From the NCBI GenBank assembly GCA_010645155.1, contig CM021320.1:8240000-8303999 (forward strand): DNA of 64,000 bases, given 5' to 3'. The DNA is from Tigriopus japonicus (Eukaryota; Arthropoda; Copepoda; Harpacticoida; Harpacticidae). The notes below the pieces were generated by a model. That model had not been told where the DNA came from. It worked only from the letters and a program-made list of their open reading frames with translations, and made no database searches. This document shows, piece by piece, positions 1-10,036 of the stretch (the first letter of the stretch is position 1; the number at the start of each line of letters is the position of its first letter). Position numbers and translations under genes: made by a program.

Positions 1-470
1 CTCATCTCTTCAGATGGGAATGTCATGCCTCCAGTTTTCGTTGAAGCAGGTGTCAAGATCAACGGGCAGGTGTACAGGGACATCATTGTTCCTGCCATCA
101 TCAACTGGTGCAAGTCCATGTACGGCGAGAACTGGGCTCGCCAGGTGTGCCTTGTGCAAGATGGTGCGACCCCTCAGCAGCAAAGGCCACTCAGGATATG
201 CTGAGGGAGCTGTTTGGTGAGGAGGGCTTCTGGCCGAAGGAGTTTTGGCCGCCGAGCTCCCCTGAGCTCAACCCCATGGACTTCTGGGTGTAGAGCTTGG
301 TGGAGGCGGCAGTCAACAAGAGAAGGCACCCAAACGTGGGGGCACTTCAGGAAAAGATCAAGCACGTGTGGAGCAACGTCCTGAACCCCAACATGGTCAA
401 GAATGTGTGTGATTCGGTGCCAGATCGGCTGCGAAAGTGTTTGGCCGCAAACGGAAATCATTGGCAGTAA
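1..470 (+). pseudogene. mariner-family transposase, 3' part, frameshifted
   Basis: This is the C-terminal half of a Tc1/mariner-type DDE/D transposase, the enzyme that cuts and pastes its own element. One frame reads INGQVYRDIIVPAIINW and LVQDGATPQ, which is the family's second catalytic Asp block. After a frame change near 120-180 another frame reads FWPKEFWPPSSPELNPMDFW, the third catalytic block. An in-frame TAG follows at about 291-293 where the family reads on, and the tail HPNVGALQEKIKHVW through to GNHWQ ends at a TAA at 468-470. At least one frameshift and one stop make it dead. The 5' part lies outside the window. Family assignment is strong; the exact mariner subfamily is not resolved. 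Confidence 0.85.
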
Positions 471-1340
471 AATCGGACATTTTAAGTGGTGAAAACTTTG
501 TCCCACAGACTTGTCAGTTAAAAAAAAAATTTGCCACTAACTCCCCAGTTTCCAAATCTGTCTTCAGATTTATTGTAGCTTGAGTAGAAGAGACGGGAGA
601 ACTGTATTTGCGGGAGCCGATCGAATTTAATACCCTGTACATCAGGAGAAGTTTAATTGAGTTTTTTCTTTCTTTTTTTCGTAATTTGAAAATCTAATCT
701 AATGCTTTGGAGTACTGTATGGTCAAAGGGGAATGAGTAGCGTTCATTGAAAAATGATGTTTTTTATGTTTTGATAATTTTGACTTTTTGGCGTTTCTGA
801 ATTTTTTTTAGTTCCAACCCCCCAACCCCGTGAAGAGATTAGGAAGCCTTGAGCCAGCTTAAGAGAAAAATGAAGAGACTAAATGAAGCAAAAAGACAAA
901 TAGAGGATTAGACAAATTGTAATCCCCGAAAAGGGCATTAGACGACTTTTGTCATTGGTTTACAAGGTTGAGCTTGTGAGGGACCTTACTCAGTCCGAAT
1001 TGTGGGTAGTTTCGTCAAGATTTTGACCATTATGTCAAAGAGTGCTATCTAACGTGGTGCTGTACCAAAGATCCCGAAGACTCATTTGTGCCTCACAAGA
1101 TCGCTCCAAGATGGGTTCCAAGAGGCTTCAAATTGTGGATCAATCGCCAAAAAAGTGGATGGTGATGTGTGACTTTGGGACTTTTGTATGCTCCAATTGA
1201 CGAAAATAACCTGAAAATAACAACAACATCCAGGGCCTTGAAGAACTCCATAAGCTAGTCAAATTTATCCTTTAGACTGCTTTGTTTCTCGTTTTATGAA
1301 GTGGGTGCTCTTTGGGAATGGGCCAATCTCGATATCATGA
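471..1340. other. no gene seen
   Basis: AT-rich sequence after the transposase remnant. It has no open frame with recognisable protein features, no tRNA-like stem set and no clear repeat. It may hold the decayed 3' end of the mariner element. Confidence 0.5.
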
Positions 1341-1595
1341 TTTTAGGTCGGTTGTTGCGGTAGTTTGAAGTATAGTAGAAGCATATCTAGGAACATAAAA
1401 GAAACATATGAGATGGAGTAGAAACAACCATGCTCGATCATGTTTTGTTAGATAAGCTGTAATTGAAAAACGCAGCTTATGTAGCGAAGCTTTATTGAAC
1501 ATGGTTATTTCTACTCCATCTCATATACTTACTTCTTTTATGTTCCTAGATATGCTTCTACTAGACTTCAAAACTACCTCAATAACCGACCTTTT
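1341..1595. repeat. hairpin-forming inverted repeat (fold-back element)
   Basis: Two arms of roughly 90 bp, about 1341-1434 and 1500-1595, are near-perfect reverse complements (for example AGCATATCTAGGAACATAAA on the left and its complement on the right), with a loop of about 65 bp. No transposase is present and I found no convincing target duplication. It is probably a fold-back MITE. It lies about 300 bp upstream of the Apple/kelch gene. Confidence 0.75.
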
Positions 1596-1889
1596 ATCGA
1601 GAAAGAGCTTTTTATTGCTGTTCAAAACTATCGTGCTAGTCTCTAGTGCTGTAATAATGCCATTCTTTTTGGTACACCCCTTGTACGTACAAACAAAACT
1701 TGTCCAAATACGGGTTGCAACTAGCATATGTATTCATGTTAGAAATGCCAGAGTCTCGTCTTCCTTATAGCTCATTAAGCAATTCGGATTGCAAACAAGG
1801 TAACCATCTTCTATCTTTCCTAAATCAAAGATAAGAAGTCTTACGTTACAAAATGGACAAACATTAAACCCCCCCAATTTCAATTCAAC

Positions 1890-3153
1890 ATGCTCACTCA
1901 AAGTTCCTTTTGGTGTCAAGGATTCGTTGCCTTGGTAATTTTGAGTGTCCAAGTTTCTGGTGAGTGTTGGATCCCTGGTCGTTGCCAAGGAGTTTTGACA
2001 AACATTGTTCAATCAGAAACCAAAGAAGAATGTTTGCAAAACTGTAAAAGTGCCTCTGATTGCACATGGTTCACTTTTGAAACCTCGGGTGGAACTTGTT
2101 CTCAATTTAACTCTTGTCCAACTGTCGACGATTCATGTTCCACATGTGTCTCTGGCGAGTCCATTTGTGAAAATGAAGGTAAGTCTCGATTCTCTTTTGC
2201 TCACTAGATAGTACGTGATGACATGATGTAACGTACAAGTTAGAAAAATGATTCTTGTTTCAGGCAACACAAGATTTCTCGTAGTATCCGGAGATGATCA
2301 TTACAACGACACTGAGATACTGGAACTCTCTTTATGGCCCAGTGGCATTTGTTCCAAGCCAGGCGATTTGATTTTAGCCAGATATGCCGGTATTCTTGTG
2401 ACAGATTCTGACCTATCTCCCATGTTTTGTGGTGGACGCCTGGATCAAGAATATTTTCAGGATTGTCAATTATTCTCTTATAACACCAACAAGTGGTCTT
2501 CTACCACCAAGTCTATGTGCCAGAAACGATGGTTGGCCAAGTCAGTGGAAATCGTTCCGGGTCAGTGGTGGATCACTGGGGGATTTAATGGCGAAATCAA
2601 GTTAAATTCATCGGAAGTTTTTAAAGACGGATCATTTGAAACAGGTCCTCAACTCCCTGAGGCCGTGTATGACCATTGCCTTGTGGCAACACTGGACGGA
2701 AAAGGAATTCTGACTGGCGGAGATACAGAAAATGCATTTGCTTCCAATAAAACGTGGTTATACGATTGGGCTACTAATGAATGGAATCTATTGCCAGATT
2801 TGACGATTGCAAGGGCTGCTCATGCTTGTGGGCTTACCCCAGAGGGACGAGTTTTTGTCGCTGGTGGTGATTGGATGGGTGGGGGAGATTTACTCTCCAC
2901 GGAGATTCTTACAGCAGATATGTCGGCTTGGGAAACAGGGCCAGATCTGCCTTTTGGTGTTATGAGGGGTGCCACCATCCAATTTAATGGACGTCCACAC
3001 ATTGTGGGGGGCTATTGGGATGGAGAGGCGAATAACGGAGTCATGGCTTTTGATGGAACTGGGTGGTTGGTACGGAACCAAAACTTGACCATAAATCGAC
3101 AATGGCATTCTGTCACAGTGATTCCTGCCGAATTAATTCAAAATTGTGATTAA
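1890..3153 (+). CDS. secreted Apple/PAN plus kelch-repeat protein
   Basis: Two exons, 1890-2178 and 2264-3153, join in phase (G|GC gives Gly) across an 85-bp intron with GTAAGT and TTTCAG ends, giving 392 residues. Residues 1-24 form a signal peptide (hydrophobic FVALVILSV, cleavage expected after VSG). Residues 26-95 are a cysteine-rich Apple/PAN-like module starting CWIPGRCQG and closing CSTCVSGESICE. The rest carries kelch-type blades with Gly-Gly pairs: FCGGRL, ITGGFNG, LTGGDTE, VAGGDWMGG and IVGGYWDG, with the expected downstream W positions. The protein should be exported and bind a partner or glycan through the Apple module and beta-propeller; the ligand is unknown. No catalytic motif is seen. 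The start was chosen because it opens the signal peptide. The domain pairing is known among arthropod secreted proteins, but I cannot name an orthologue. Confidence 0.8.
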
Positions 3154-3565
3154 ATTCATTTATCACATACATTTTTGTGTATTTCTACTACTGTTCTTCG
3201 ACGGACAAAGGGACGTTTTATTTGCATTGAATTCCCGTTTTCCCCACAGGCATCATTTTACTGTATGTATAGTGTTTCCCAAAAATTTGAAGGGTTAAGT
3301 AGACGAGTTTTTTTCAAAATGTTGATGAATGCTTCAAAACATTTTTTTGCACAGCAGATTTTCACTTATTCAAAAGATTATTTTCAATAAAGATATTCAA
3401 TGTTTTGTGTTCAAAAGTTTTCCCGCATAAAAAAGTCACGGCTTGGAGATCATAAGTCAATTGATGTTGCCTATCTTGATTTTGCCTATTTGGATTGATA
3501 GTTTCATCAGTGAATAGAAGCAAATGGTTAAGGTTGAAGGATCATTTAGTGGCATGTATGATGGA
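3154..3565 (+). other. 3' flank of the Apple/kelch gene
   Basis: An AATAAA at 3386-3391, about 235 bp after the stop, is the likely polyadenylation signal. Nothing else coding is visible before the transposon that starts at 3566. Confidence 0.5.
3386..3391 (+). terminator. polyadenylation signal AATAAA (putative)
   Basis: Canonical hexamer in the AT-rich 3' flank of the Apple/kelch gene. The assignment rests on position only. Confidence 0.45.
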
Positions 3566-4132
3566 CAGGGTTGGTCGGGGGATCAACTTTTTATTTCTTA
3601 TTATCTATTTATCCCCTTTACCCGGGGACAAACGGGAAAAACAGGGGAATAAACGGGATAAATGGGAGGATAAACGGGATGAACCGGTGGATAAATGAAA
3701 TAAAACCTATTTTGTTCCAATTTTGACATGTTTGAATAATTTTTAGCATCCCTGAAAATGGCCGATCAAACAAAAGGTTTAAAATAAATATTAATAAAAT
3801 ACATTTACAATATTTAACAGAAATAATTGTTACATATTATCAAACTAAAAAATTATGTTACAAAAAGGCTACAATTGACAGTACTTGTTGAGACGTGATG
3901 AAATTGAAGAAATCTTCCACAGTTGAAAATTATCAAGACCAGAAAACTTCATGCTCAGTGAATGTAATAGAGAGACACAAAAATGAACTAATTTCTAGAA
4001 ATACGGGTAATTTGTTTGATAAAGGAGGGAATCCCCTTCATCTCCGTTATTCCCTGGAGGAAAATCCCGTTAATCCCAAAAAACGGGACGCTTTATGGAT
4101 GAGATAGTCTACCAACTAACCCTACAATATTC

Positions 4133-4943
4133 CAGACCTGTTCAATTATCTTATCAAAGATAAAAGATAAAGATAAAAGATAGTTTATCTTTATCTAGAT
4201 ACTTTTTTCGGGAAAGTATCTTAAAGTATCTTTATCTAGATACTTTTTTCGGGAAGGTATCTTAAAGTATCTTTATCTAGATACTTTTTTCGGAAAACTA
4301 TCTTGAAATATCTTTATCTAGATACTTTTTTTGGAAAATTATCTTGAACTATCTTTATCCAGATAATGTGTTCTCTCGATCTTTTGTGTTAAAGCATCCA
4401 TTATGCATTGTTTAGTATGCATTATGCATTTTCCCAAAAAGTATCTAGATAAGATACTTCTAGATAATTTTCTTCATATTGCATAATGTCAAATTACTTG
4501 TGCATTAAGTACATTGAAAGTGGTTACATTATGCATGTTGAGACTTGAGAGTGGACACATTATGCACATTGAGTGAGGAATCTGAGGATGCATTCATTAT
4601 CCACTTTGAGGAAGGGTGCATAATGCATCCACTCTCAATGTGCATAATTCGTCCACTCTCAAGTCTTAACATGTATAATGCATCCACTTTCAATGTGCAA
4701 AATGCACAAATAATTTGACATTATGCATAATGAAGAAAAGTATCTAGAAGTATCTTAAATGGATACGTTTTGTGAAAAGTATCTTGAAGTATCTTTATCT
4801 AGATACTTTTTCGGGAAAATATCTTAAAGTATTTTTATCTAGATACTTTTTCAGGAAAGTATCTTAAACTATCTTTATCTAGATACTTTGCGGAAAATAC
4901 TATCTTATCTAGATACTTTTTCAAAGTATCTTGAACAGGTCTG
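4133..4943. mobile_element. non-autonomous fold-back hAT-type element nested in the outer copy
   Basis: Terminal repeats CAGACCTGTTCAA (4133-4145) and TTGAACAGGTCTG (4931-4943) are perfect complements. The 8-bp duplication CAATATTC flanks them at 4125-4132 and 4944-4951. Each half carries several copies of a unit containing the palindrome TATCTAGATA followed by CTTTTTCGG. The inner parts (about 4475-4575 and 4633-4735) are also reverse complements, so most of the 811 bp can fold into one hairpin. It has no coding capacity. Confidence 0.92.
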
Positions 4944-4952
4944 CAATATTCC

Positions 4953-5010
4953 TACAGAGCAGATTGCAGCTGCAAATCTGCGTTTTGACTTCGGAAACAC
5001 AAACAAATAA
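4953..5010 (+). repeat. SINE 3'-tail fragment
   Basis: The stretch with CTGCGTTTTGACTTCGGAAA followed by an ACAAACAAATAAA tail matches the 3' end of the tRNA-derived SINEs seen at 54318-54602 (+) and 22145-22599 (-). Only the tail is preserved here. Confidence 0.55.
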
Positions 5011-5139
5011 AAGCTAAAAACCTAGGAGTTTTCGTTGTAGCAATGAAAATAATTTTTGTGTGGGACTTAATTGAAAAAAGTGAGATTTTGTGGGAAATAG
5101 ATTGTTACGGAAATTTGTGAATAATTATAGAAATTAGGA

Positions 5140-5630
5140 AGAAATGCTTGAAACGTAGGAAAAATTGCTTTTAAGGTAGGAAAAAACGCTTGAAGATTAA
5201 GTAAAAATTGCTTTTAAGGTATGAAAAAATGTTTGAAGATTAAGAAAAAATTGCTTTTAAGGTAGGAAAAAATGCTTGAAGATTAAGAAAAAATTGCTTT
5301 TAGAGTAGGAAAAAATGCTTGAAGCTTAAGAAAAAATTGCTTTTAAGGTAGGAAAAAATGCTTGAAGATTAAGAAAAAATTGCTTTTAAGGTAGGAAAAA
5401 ATGCTTGAAGATTAAGAAAAAAATGCTTTCAAGGTAGGAAAAAATGCTTGAAGATTAAGAAAAAATTGATTTTAAGGTAGGAAAAAATGCTTTAAGATTA
5501 AGAAAAAAATGCTTTTAAGATAGGAAAAAATGCTTGAAAAGTAGGAAAAAAGCTTGAAAAATAGGAAAAAAGCTTGAAAAGTAGGAAAAAAGCTTGAAAA
5601 ATAGGAAAAAAGTTTGAAAAGTAGGAAAAT
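5140..5630. repeat. 43-bp tandem repeat array grading into a shorter unit
   Basis: About nine copies of a 43-bp unit (GGTAGGAAAAAATGCTTGAA plus GATTAAGAAAAAATTGCTTT) run to about 5520. Copies of a shorter unit (TAGGAAAAAAGCTTGAAAA) follow to 5630. It is internal to the outer hAT element and non-coding. Confidence 0.9.
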
Positions 5631-5824
5631 CCCGTTTAACCCGTTTATCCCTTTTACTACTTGAAGGAAAATCCCGTTTATCCCTAGAGGGATAAACGGG
5701 ACTCTTTTTGAAAGGGATAATCCCCCCGACCAACCCTGATGATGGATGTCAAGTCAGGTGTTCCACATATTTAGGTCCACTCCTCTTCATCTTTTTCAGT
5801 GCTCCTCTTCAGAAGATAAGTGCA

Positions 5825-6000
5825 AAAGTCAATTGCTCAGGCTCATCTTGACTGTGCGTCACTCAATGAGTTCGGCAGGTTTGGAAATGTGAGCAGGTCC
5901 AAAGATGCTTCACTAGGAACTTCTCAGGAATGAAGGGCTCTCGTATTGGGAGACACTCCAAAGGTTACTTCTGTACCGTATCCAAAGAAGGTATGAAACT
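5825..6000 (+). pseudogene. LINE reverse-transcriptase C-terminal fragment
   Basis: The DNA aligns by eye with 46500-46660: ATGAGTTCGGCAGGTTTGG, GAGCAGGTCCAAAGATG, TTCACTAGGAAC, TATTGGGAGACACTCCAAA and AGAAGGTATGAAA. In the better copy this encodes the post-RT region of a non-LTR retrotransposon. It is a short decayed copy with broken frames. Confidence 0.7.
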
Positions 6001-6047
6001 TAGAGTTTTGAGGACGACCGAGTTTTGAGGATGGCTCTAGAAAATGG

Positions 6048-6226
6048 TGTAAACGGTAATCACCCGACTCCATGAGAAGTGACGTCACATTCAAACAGAT
6101 TTAAAACTAACCAAACCCAACTGAAACCTAACCTAACCTAACCTAAGGCAAGCCTCATGAAACCTAATTTTAAACCTGAGACGGATGACATCACTTATCA
6201 TGGAGTCTGGTGATTAACGATTAGAC
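6048..6226. mobile_element. short MITE, copy 1
   Basis: Terminal inverted repeats GGTAATCACCCGACTCCATG and its diverged complement at the right (CATGGAGTCTGGTGATTAAC) enclose about 100 bp of CCTAACCTAACCTAA-type sequence. A second copy of the same length class lies at 32736-32930 with the same ends. No ORF. Confidence 0.8.
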
Positions 6227-6245
6227 TCTAAATGTAGCTAGAGAT

Positions 6246-7857
6246 CAGCGTTGCGAGGTGGCCGCCGCGGCGGCCAAAAATTCCAAAAGTAGCAACTTTT
6301 GAAATCTGATGGCCACGAGAAAAAAATAGTGGTCGCCGGGGGGAAATTGGTCGCCAAATTGGCAACTTTTTAAACCTGATGGTCACGGGAAACAAAATAG
6401 TGGTTTCTGGGGGGGAAATTTGCTGCCACATGGGAACTTTTGAGGCTGCTGAATGACCACAAGAAATTTTTGTGGCTTCTTGGCCGAATTTGGCAACTTT
6501 TCAAACTTGATGTCACAGGTATCTACTAAGTGATTGCTAAATTGCGACATATGACATTCTTTGGCTGCCAGTTGAAAGTCCATTCCCAAAAAGTTCTTTA
6601 AACAAATGCTTAAGTTAATCATAAGTTTTGCCTTGTTTTGACCGCAGTCAATTGTGGTGTCTGAATTAGTGTTTTTGAAATAGCGAAATGAAATTTCATT
6701 TTCGATATCACTTAGTGATGGGCCAAAGAGATCTTAATCAAAAGTTTTAGTCTAAAGAGGGCTTAATCTAAACCGCAAGCAACTCATTGAAAAATTATAA
6801 ACATGGAAAATTCACTTTAAATTTAATTTAAATATGTGTTCAACGTCAGGTAAATCTAGATTTTGAAAATAAAACCGACAAAATAAGTTGTAGAGGTTTT
6901 TGAACCAAAAAATGTTCGACTGCTTCAATGTTCATGTCTGCTTTTGGTTTAGTTAAGCATAACTGAAACCGAATTCGATATTTTGGCTGTAATTTCGGCC
7001 GAAAGCGCTTTCATTCCATCAGTAGTTTCAGTTATGCCTACCCAAGGATGGCTCAAGCCAGGATTACTTTCAAAATACACACTGGGTCCGATTAGTACAA
7101 TGAAAATTAAACGGAACAATATATTTGTTGCAAAAACCTCACATTTTAGAACAATGATCGGACCCAATGTGTATTTTTGAAATTTGTCCTGACGTACAGT
7201 GGTCCCTGGCCTACCAAAACTAGAAGCAGACATGCACTAAATAGGATGGATTTTGATTGTAGAATAATTTTGTTTAAAGAATAAGGGCGAAACCCTATGC
7301 ACTTAACATTTCCGATTTGGTGACACATAATGTTGCCTATCGGCAAACTTGGGTCAATACCGGCTTTAATGGGCGGGGGAGGATCAACTCTGCAATTCCA
7401 GCACCTAAGGATTCACGTTAATGTCAATTGTCTATTGTGCCAAGTTGACAGTTCGTTCCAATGAACTTGTTTACTAGCACGCACATTAAAAAAAAGTACA
7501 GATTAAAAAAAAGAAATATTTTTTACAAAAAAAGTCTTTTCCTCATTTTTGGCCGCCAAAAGGCAACTTTTTCTCAATTTTGGCCGCCAAAAGGCAACCT
7601 TTTCTCATTTTTGGCCGCCAAAAGGCAACTTTTCCTCATTTTCGGCCGCCAAAAGGCAACTTTGACTCATCTTTGGCCGCCAAAAGGCAACTTTTCCTCA
7701 TTTTTGGCCACCAAAATGCAACTTTTCCTTCATTTTTGGCCGCCAAAAGGCAACTTTTCCTCATTTTTGGCCGCCAAAAGGCAACTTTTCCTCATTTTCG
7801 GCTGCCAAAAGGCAACTTTTTATCTTAATTTGGTCGCGAGCCCTCCTGGCAACGCTG
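6246..7857. mobile_element. non-autonomous hAT-type transposon with 33-bp array
   Basis: Ends CAGCGTTGC and GCAACGCTG are complements, flanked by the exact 8-bp duplication CTAGAGAT (6238-6245 and 7858-7865). The left end carries GGCCGCC-plus-GCAACTTTT motifs (6260-6510). The right end carries the same motifs in inverse orientation as a tandem array (7545-7830). The apparent ORFs over the array are repeat translations. No transposase is present; the mobilising enzyme would have to come from elsewhere. Confidence 0.9.
7545..7830. repeat. 33-bp tandem array (GGCCGCCAAAAGGCAACTTT unit)
   Basis: About nine consecutive copies with few substitutions. The unit is 33 bp, a multiple of three, so several frames stay open and give the repeated peptide FGRQKATF. 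This is an artefact of the array and not a gene. Confidence 0.92.
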
Positions 7858-7889
7858 CTAGAGATGGTCTGCTTAAAACTTGCGTCATA

Positions 7890-8857
7890 GGGACAGGAAG
7901 TTAAGACGAATAAAACTGTCAAATTAAACGAAAAAAGACGAATAGAATTGCCTGATAAGACGAAAAAAGACGAATAAAATTGACCGATTAAACGAAAAAA
8001 GACGAATAAAATTGACCGATTAAACGAAAAAAGACGAATAAAATTGACCGATTAAACGAAAAAAGACGAATAAAATTAACCGATTAAACGAAAAAAGACG
8101 AATAAAATTGACCTATTAAACGAAAAAAGACGAATAAAATTGACCGATTAAACGAAAAAAGACGAATAAAATTGACCGATTAAACGAAAAATGACGAATA
8201 AAAGTTCCCAATACACGGGATAAATGAAAAAATAATACTTGCAAATATGAAAAAAATCGAATTAATTTCGAAAAAGGTGAATGAACCTATATTATAAGAA
8301 AGAAGAAAAATTAAATGCCCGTCCAGACGAAAAAAGACGTTTCAAGCTGCTCCCACAAAATAGACTTTATGCATGTCCCTATTGTTAAGGACCAATCTGT
8401 CTGAACTGATCTGACTGTCAAAAGCGGCGAAATCTAGAAAATTTAAAAAAGAAAGTACCTAAAGAGCAAGAATTAGCCAGTAGTACATATGTCAAATAAA
8501 AACCAAGAGTTAAAAATGCCTTTTTAAAGTAACGTTTTTAGTACAGCTATACTTAAAATAAGATTTGCAAATCCAGTGTATTTTGTTGGCAAAACCGCAA
8601 CTGACAATCAAATTATTACCTTGGCCGATGATTGGTGGGGTTGAAGTTTCTTTGAAGTTTTTATTTGCTTGGAAAATTGAAAAAAAAACCGCTGCAAGCG
8701 CTTGAAATCTAAGAAAATCCAAATTTTTGGCCTATGAGAGGAAATAAGACGAATAAAATCCAAATTAGACGAAAAAAATTTCGAGATGAATAAAGGCCAA
8801 AAAGACGAAAAAAGACAAAAAAAACGAATAAGTTTATTCGTCTTAATTTCCTGTCCC
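7890..8857. mobile_element. non-autonomous DNA element with TA flanks and 32-bp array
   Basis: Terminal repeats GGGACAGGAAGTTAAGACGA and the complement of GGGACAGGAAATTAAGACGA are flanked by TA on both sides (7888-7889 and 8858-8859), as for Tc1/mariner-like MITEs. The motif AAGACGAATAAA recurs throughout, both as a tandem block and in inverse orientation near the right end. It has no coding capacity. Confidence 0.8.
7925..8210. repeat. 32-bp tandem array (AAAAAAGACGAATAAAATTG unit)
   Basis: About nine copies of a 32-bp unit ending GACCGATTAAACG, with occasional substitutions. It sits directly inside the left end of the TA-flanked element. Confidence 0.9.
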
Positions 8858-8859
8858 TA

Positions 8860-9209
8860 CTCATGAAACTGCACAGGGAATATTCACTATCCAATTAGCC
8901 TTTATAATCTTCAGCCTTCAGTTCATTTGATGTTAAGGGTTAGACAATGTTCACCACACTTTAATGTCCTGGAGAGGGATAGGCACAATAATTGTCAGCT
9001 ATTTAATGTTCAAAAATGGATTGAGTTTGGGCTAATCCCACAAAATGGAAGCTAATGCACTCCACTGACACTCAGGGCGGAGCTCCAAAACCTTATAACC
9101 CTAAATAAGTCTCTTTCACTAATCAAAATCACCACGATTGAAATGAAACACCCTCCGCGCGTGACTTTATAGGCATTAGCAACACGCCGTTTGGACGGTA
9201 TGTCCTAAC
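8860..9209. other. no gene seen
   Basis: Unique-looking sequence between two transposon remnants. No coding, RNA or repeat signal was recognised. Confidence 0.5.
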
Positions 9210-9211
9210 TA

Positions 9212-9635
9212 CAGTGTGGTCCAACAAAATCCGGAAATTTACAGTACCCTTATTTAATGTGCTCTGGAACAAAATTTATTGAAACATGCATGTATTTTTT
9301 TTATTTGTTGCATAATCTGTGTCCCTGCACTGATTATTTTTCAATGTGGTCACCACCCACTCCCACAATCTTCTCCAACCTGGCCCTGAACACCTTGCTT
9401 GTCTTGCAGACGAAGTCCTCCCCCATGTTGTTCCACTCCAGCTCCACTGATGGCTTCAGGTCAGCCACATTGTGGTGGGGAGTGGCACAGGCCCTGGTCT
9501 CCAAAATACCCCAAAGACCATAGTCCAATGGATTTGCATCTGGACTCTGCGGTAGCCAGAATGATGTGTCCCAGAAGTGCTGGAAGTTCTCAAGGCACCC
9601 CTTTTGCACCACCTTGGCCTTGTGGCCTCAAGGAA
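9212..9635 (-). pseudogene. mariner-type element, 3' part with transposase C-terminus
   Basis: The minus-strand frame 9612-9334 reads FWLPQSPDANPLDYGLWG, the third catalytic (D) block of a mariner-type transposase. It continues HHNVADLKPSVELEW and FRARLEKIVGVGGDHIEK to the normal end of the family. The element end CAGTGTGGTCCAACAAAATC follows at 9212 next to a TA (9210-9211). The N-terminal two thirds and the other end are missing. The cut at about 9635 abuts a different repeat (9636-10036). It differs from the remnant at 1-470, so two mariner lineages are present. Confidence 0.88.
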
Positions 9636-10036
9636 GGTGGAATTGAGTAATGGTTTTGGGTCACTTTTTGCTATTGCTAGTGGTCACTTTCTTGGAAGAA
9701 CCAAAGACGTCACTAGGTGACCATACTTTGGATTTGAATACTTCAACTTGGAACTTTTTTGGCAATACATTGAATAAGTCAATGGTAGGAAGAACATAAA
9801 TTTAAGCTTTTGCGTTATGCAGGGTTAATCCAATGCATATATATGGACAAAAACTAACTTGTGGCTTCAAGAACGAGTTAAAAAAGTTGGTCTTGATTCA
9901 CATGTTTGGTCGCACTAACTGTCCGCTCAACAGTTATGATGGCGACATTTTCCTCATAAATTCAACGCATTCCGCCCCACTTGCCAAATCAGCCAGACTA
10001 AAGCTTGCACGCTATCTAGTGATTATAATTGATCTA
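9636..10036 (+). mobile_element. MITE family with long TIRs, 5'-truncated copy
   Basis: Matches 26465-26899 and 42475-42878 almost throughout (GGAATTGAGTAATGGTTTTG, CACGCTATCTAGTGATTATA). The left arm present in the other two copies is absent here. No ORF of substance. Confidence 0.85.

Larger units (their letters stand above)
3566..5738. mobile_element. non-autonomous hAT-type transposon, outer copy
   Basis: Terminal inverted repeats begin 5'-CAGGGTTGGTCGGGGG and end with the complement CCCCCGACCAACCCTG. The element is flanked by the exact 8-bp duplication ATGATGGA (3558-3565 and 5739-5746). An 8-bp duplication with CA-G termini is the hAT hallmark. The subterminal zones (3600-3700 and 5628-5700) are full of the motif CGGGATAAA in both orientations, resembling multiplied transposase-binding motifs. 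No transposase ORF is present. It is interrupted by a second hAT element (4133-4943), followed by a SINE-tail-like stretch (4953-5010) and a tandem array (5140-5630). Confidence 0.9.

Noticed and set aside
7461..7904. 147-residue ORF with repeated FGRQKATF
   Set aside because: It is produced by the 33-bp tandem array inside a hAT-type element. It has no start context or domain.
7925..8210. Regular short repeats reminiscent of a CRISPR array
   Set aside because: The units are contiguous without unique spacers, there are no cas genes, and the window is eukaryotic.
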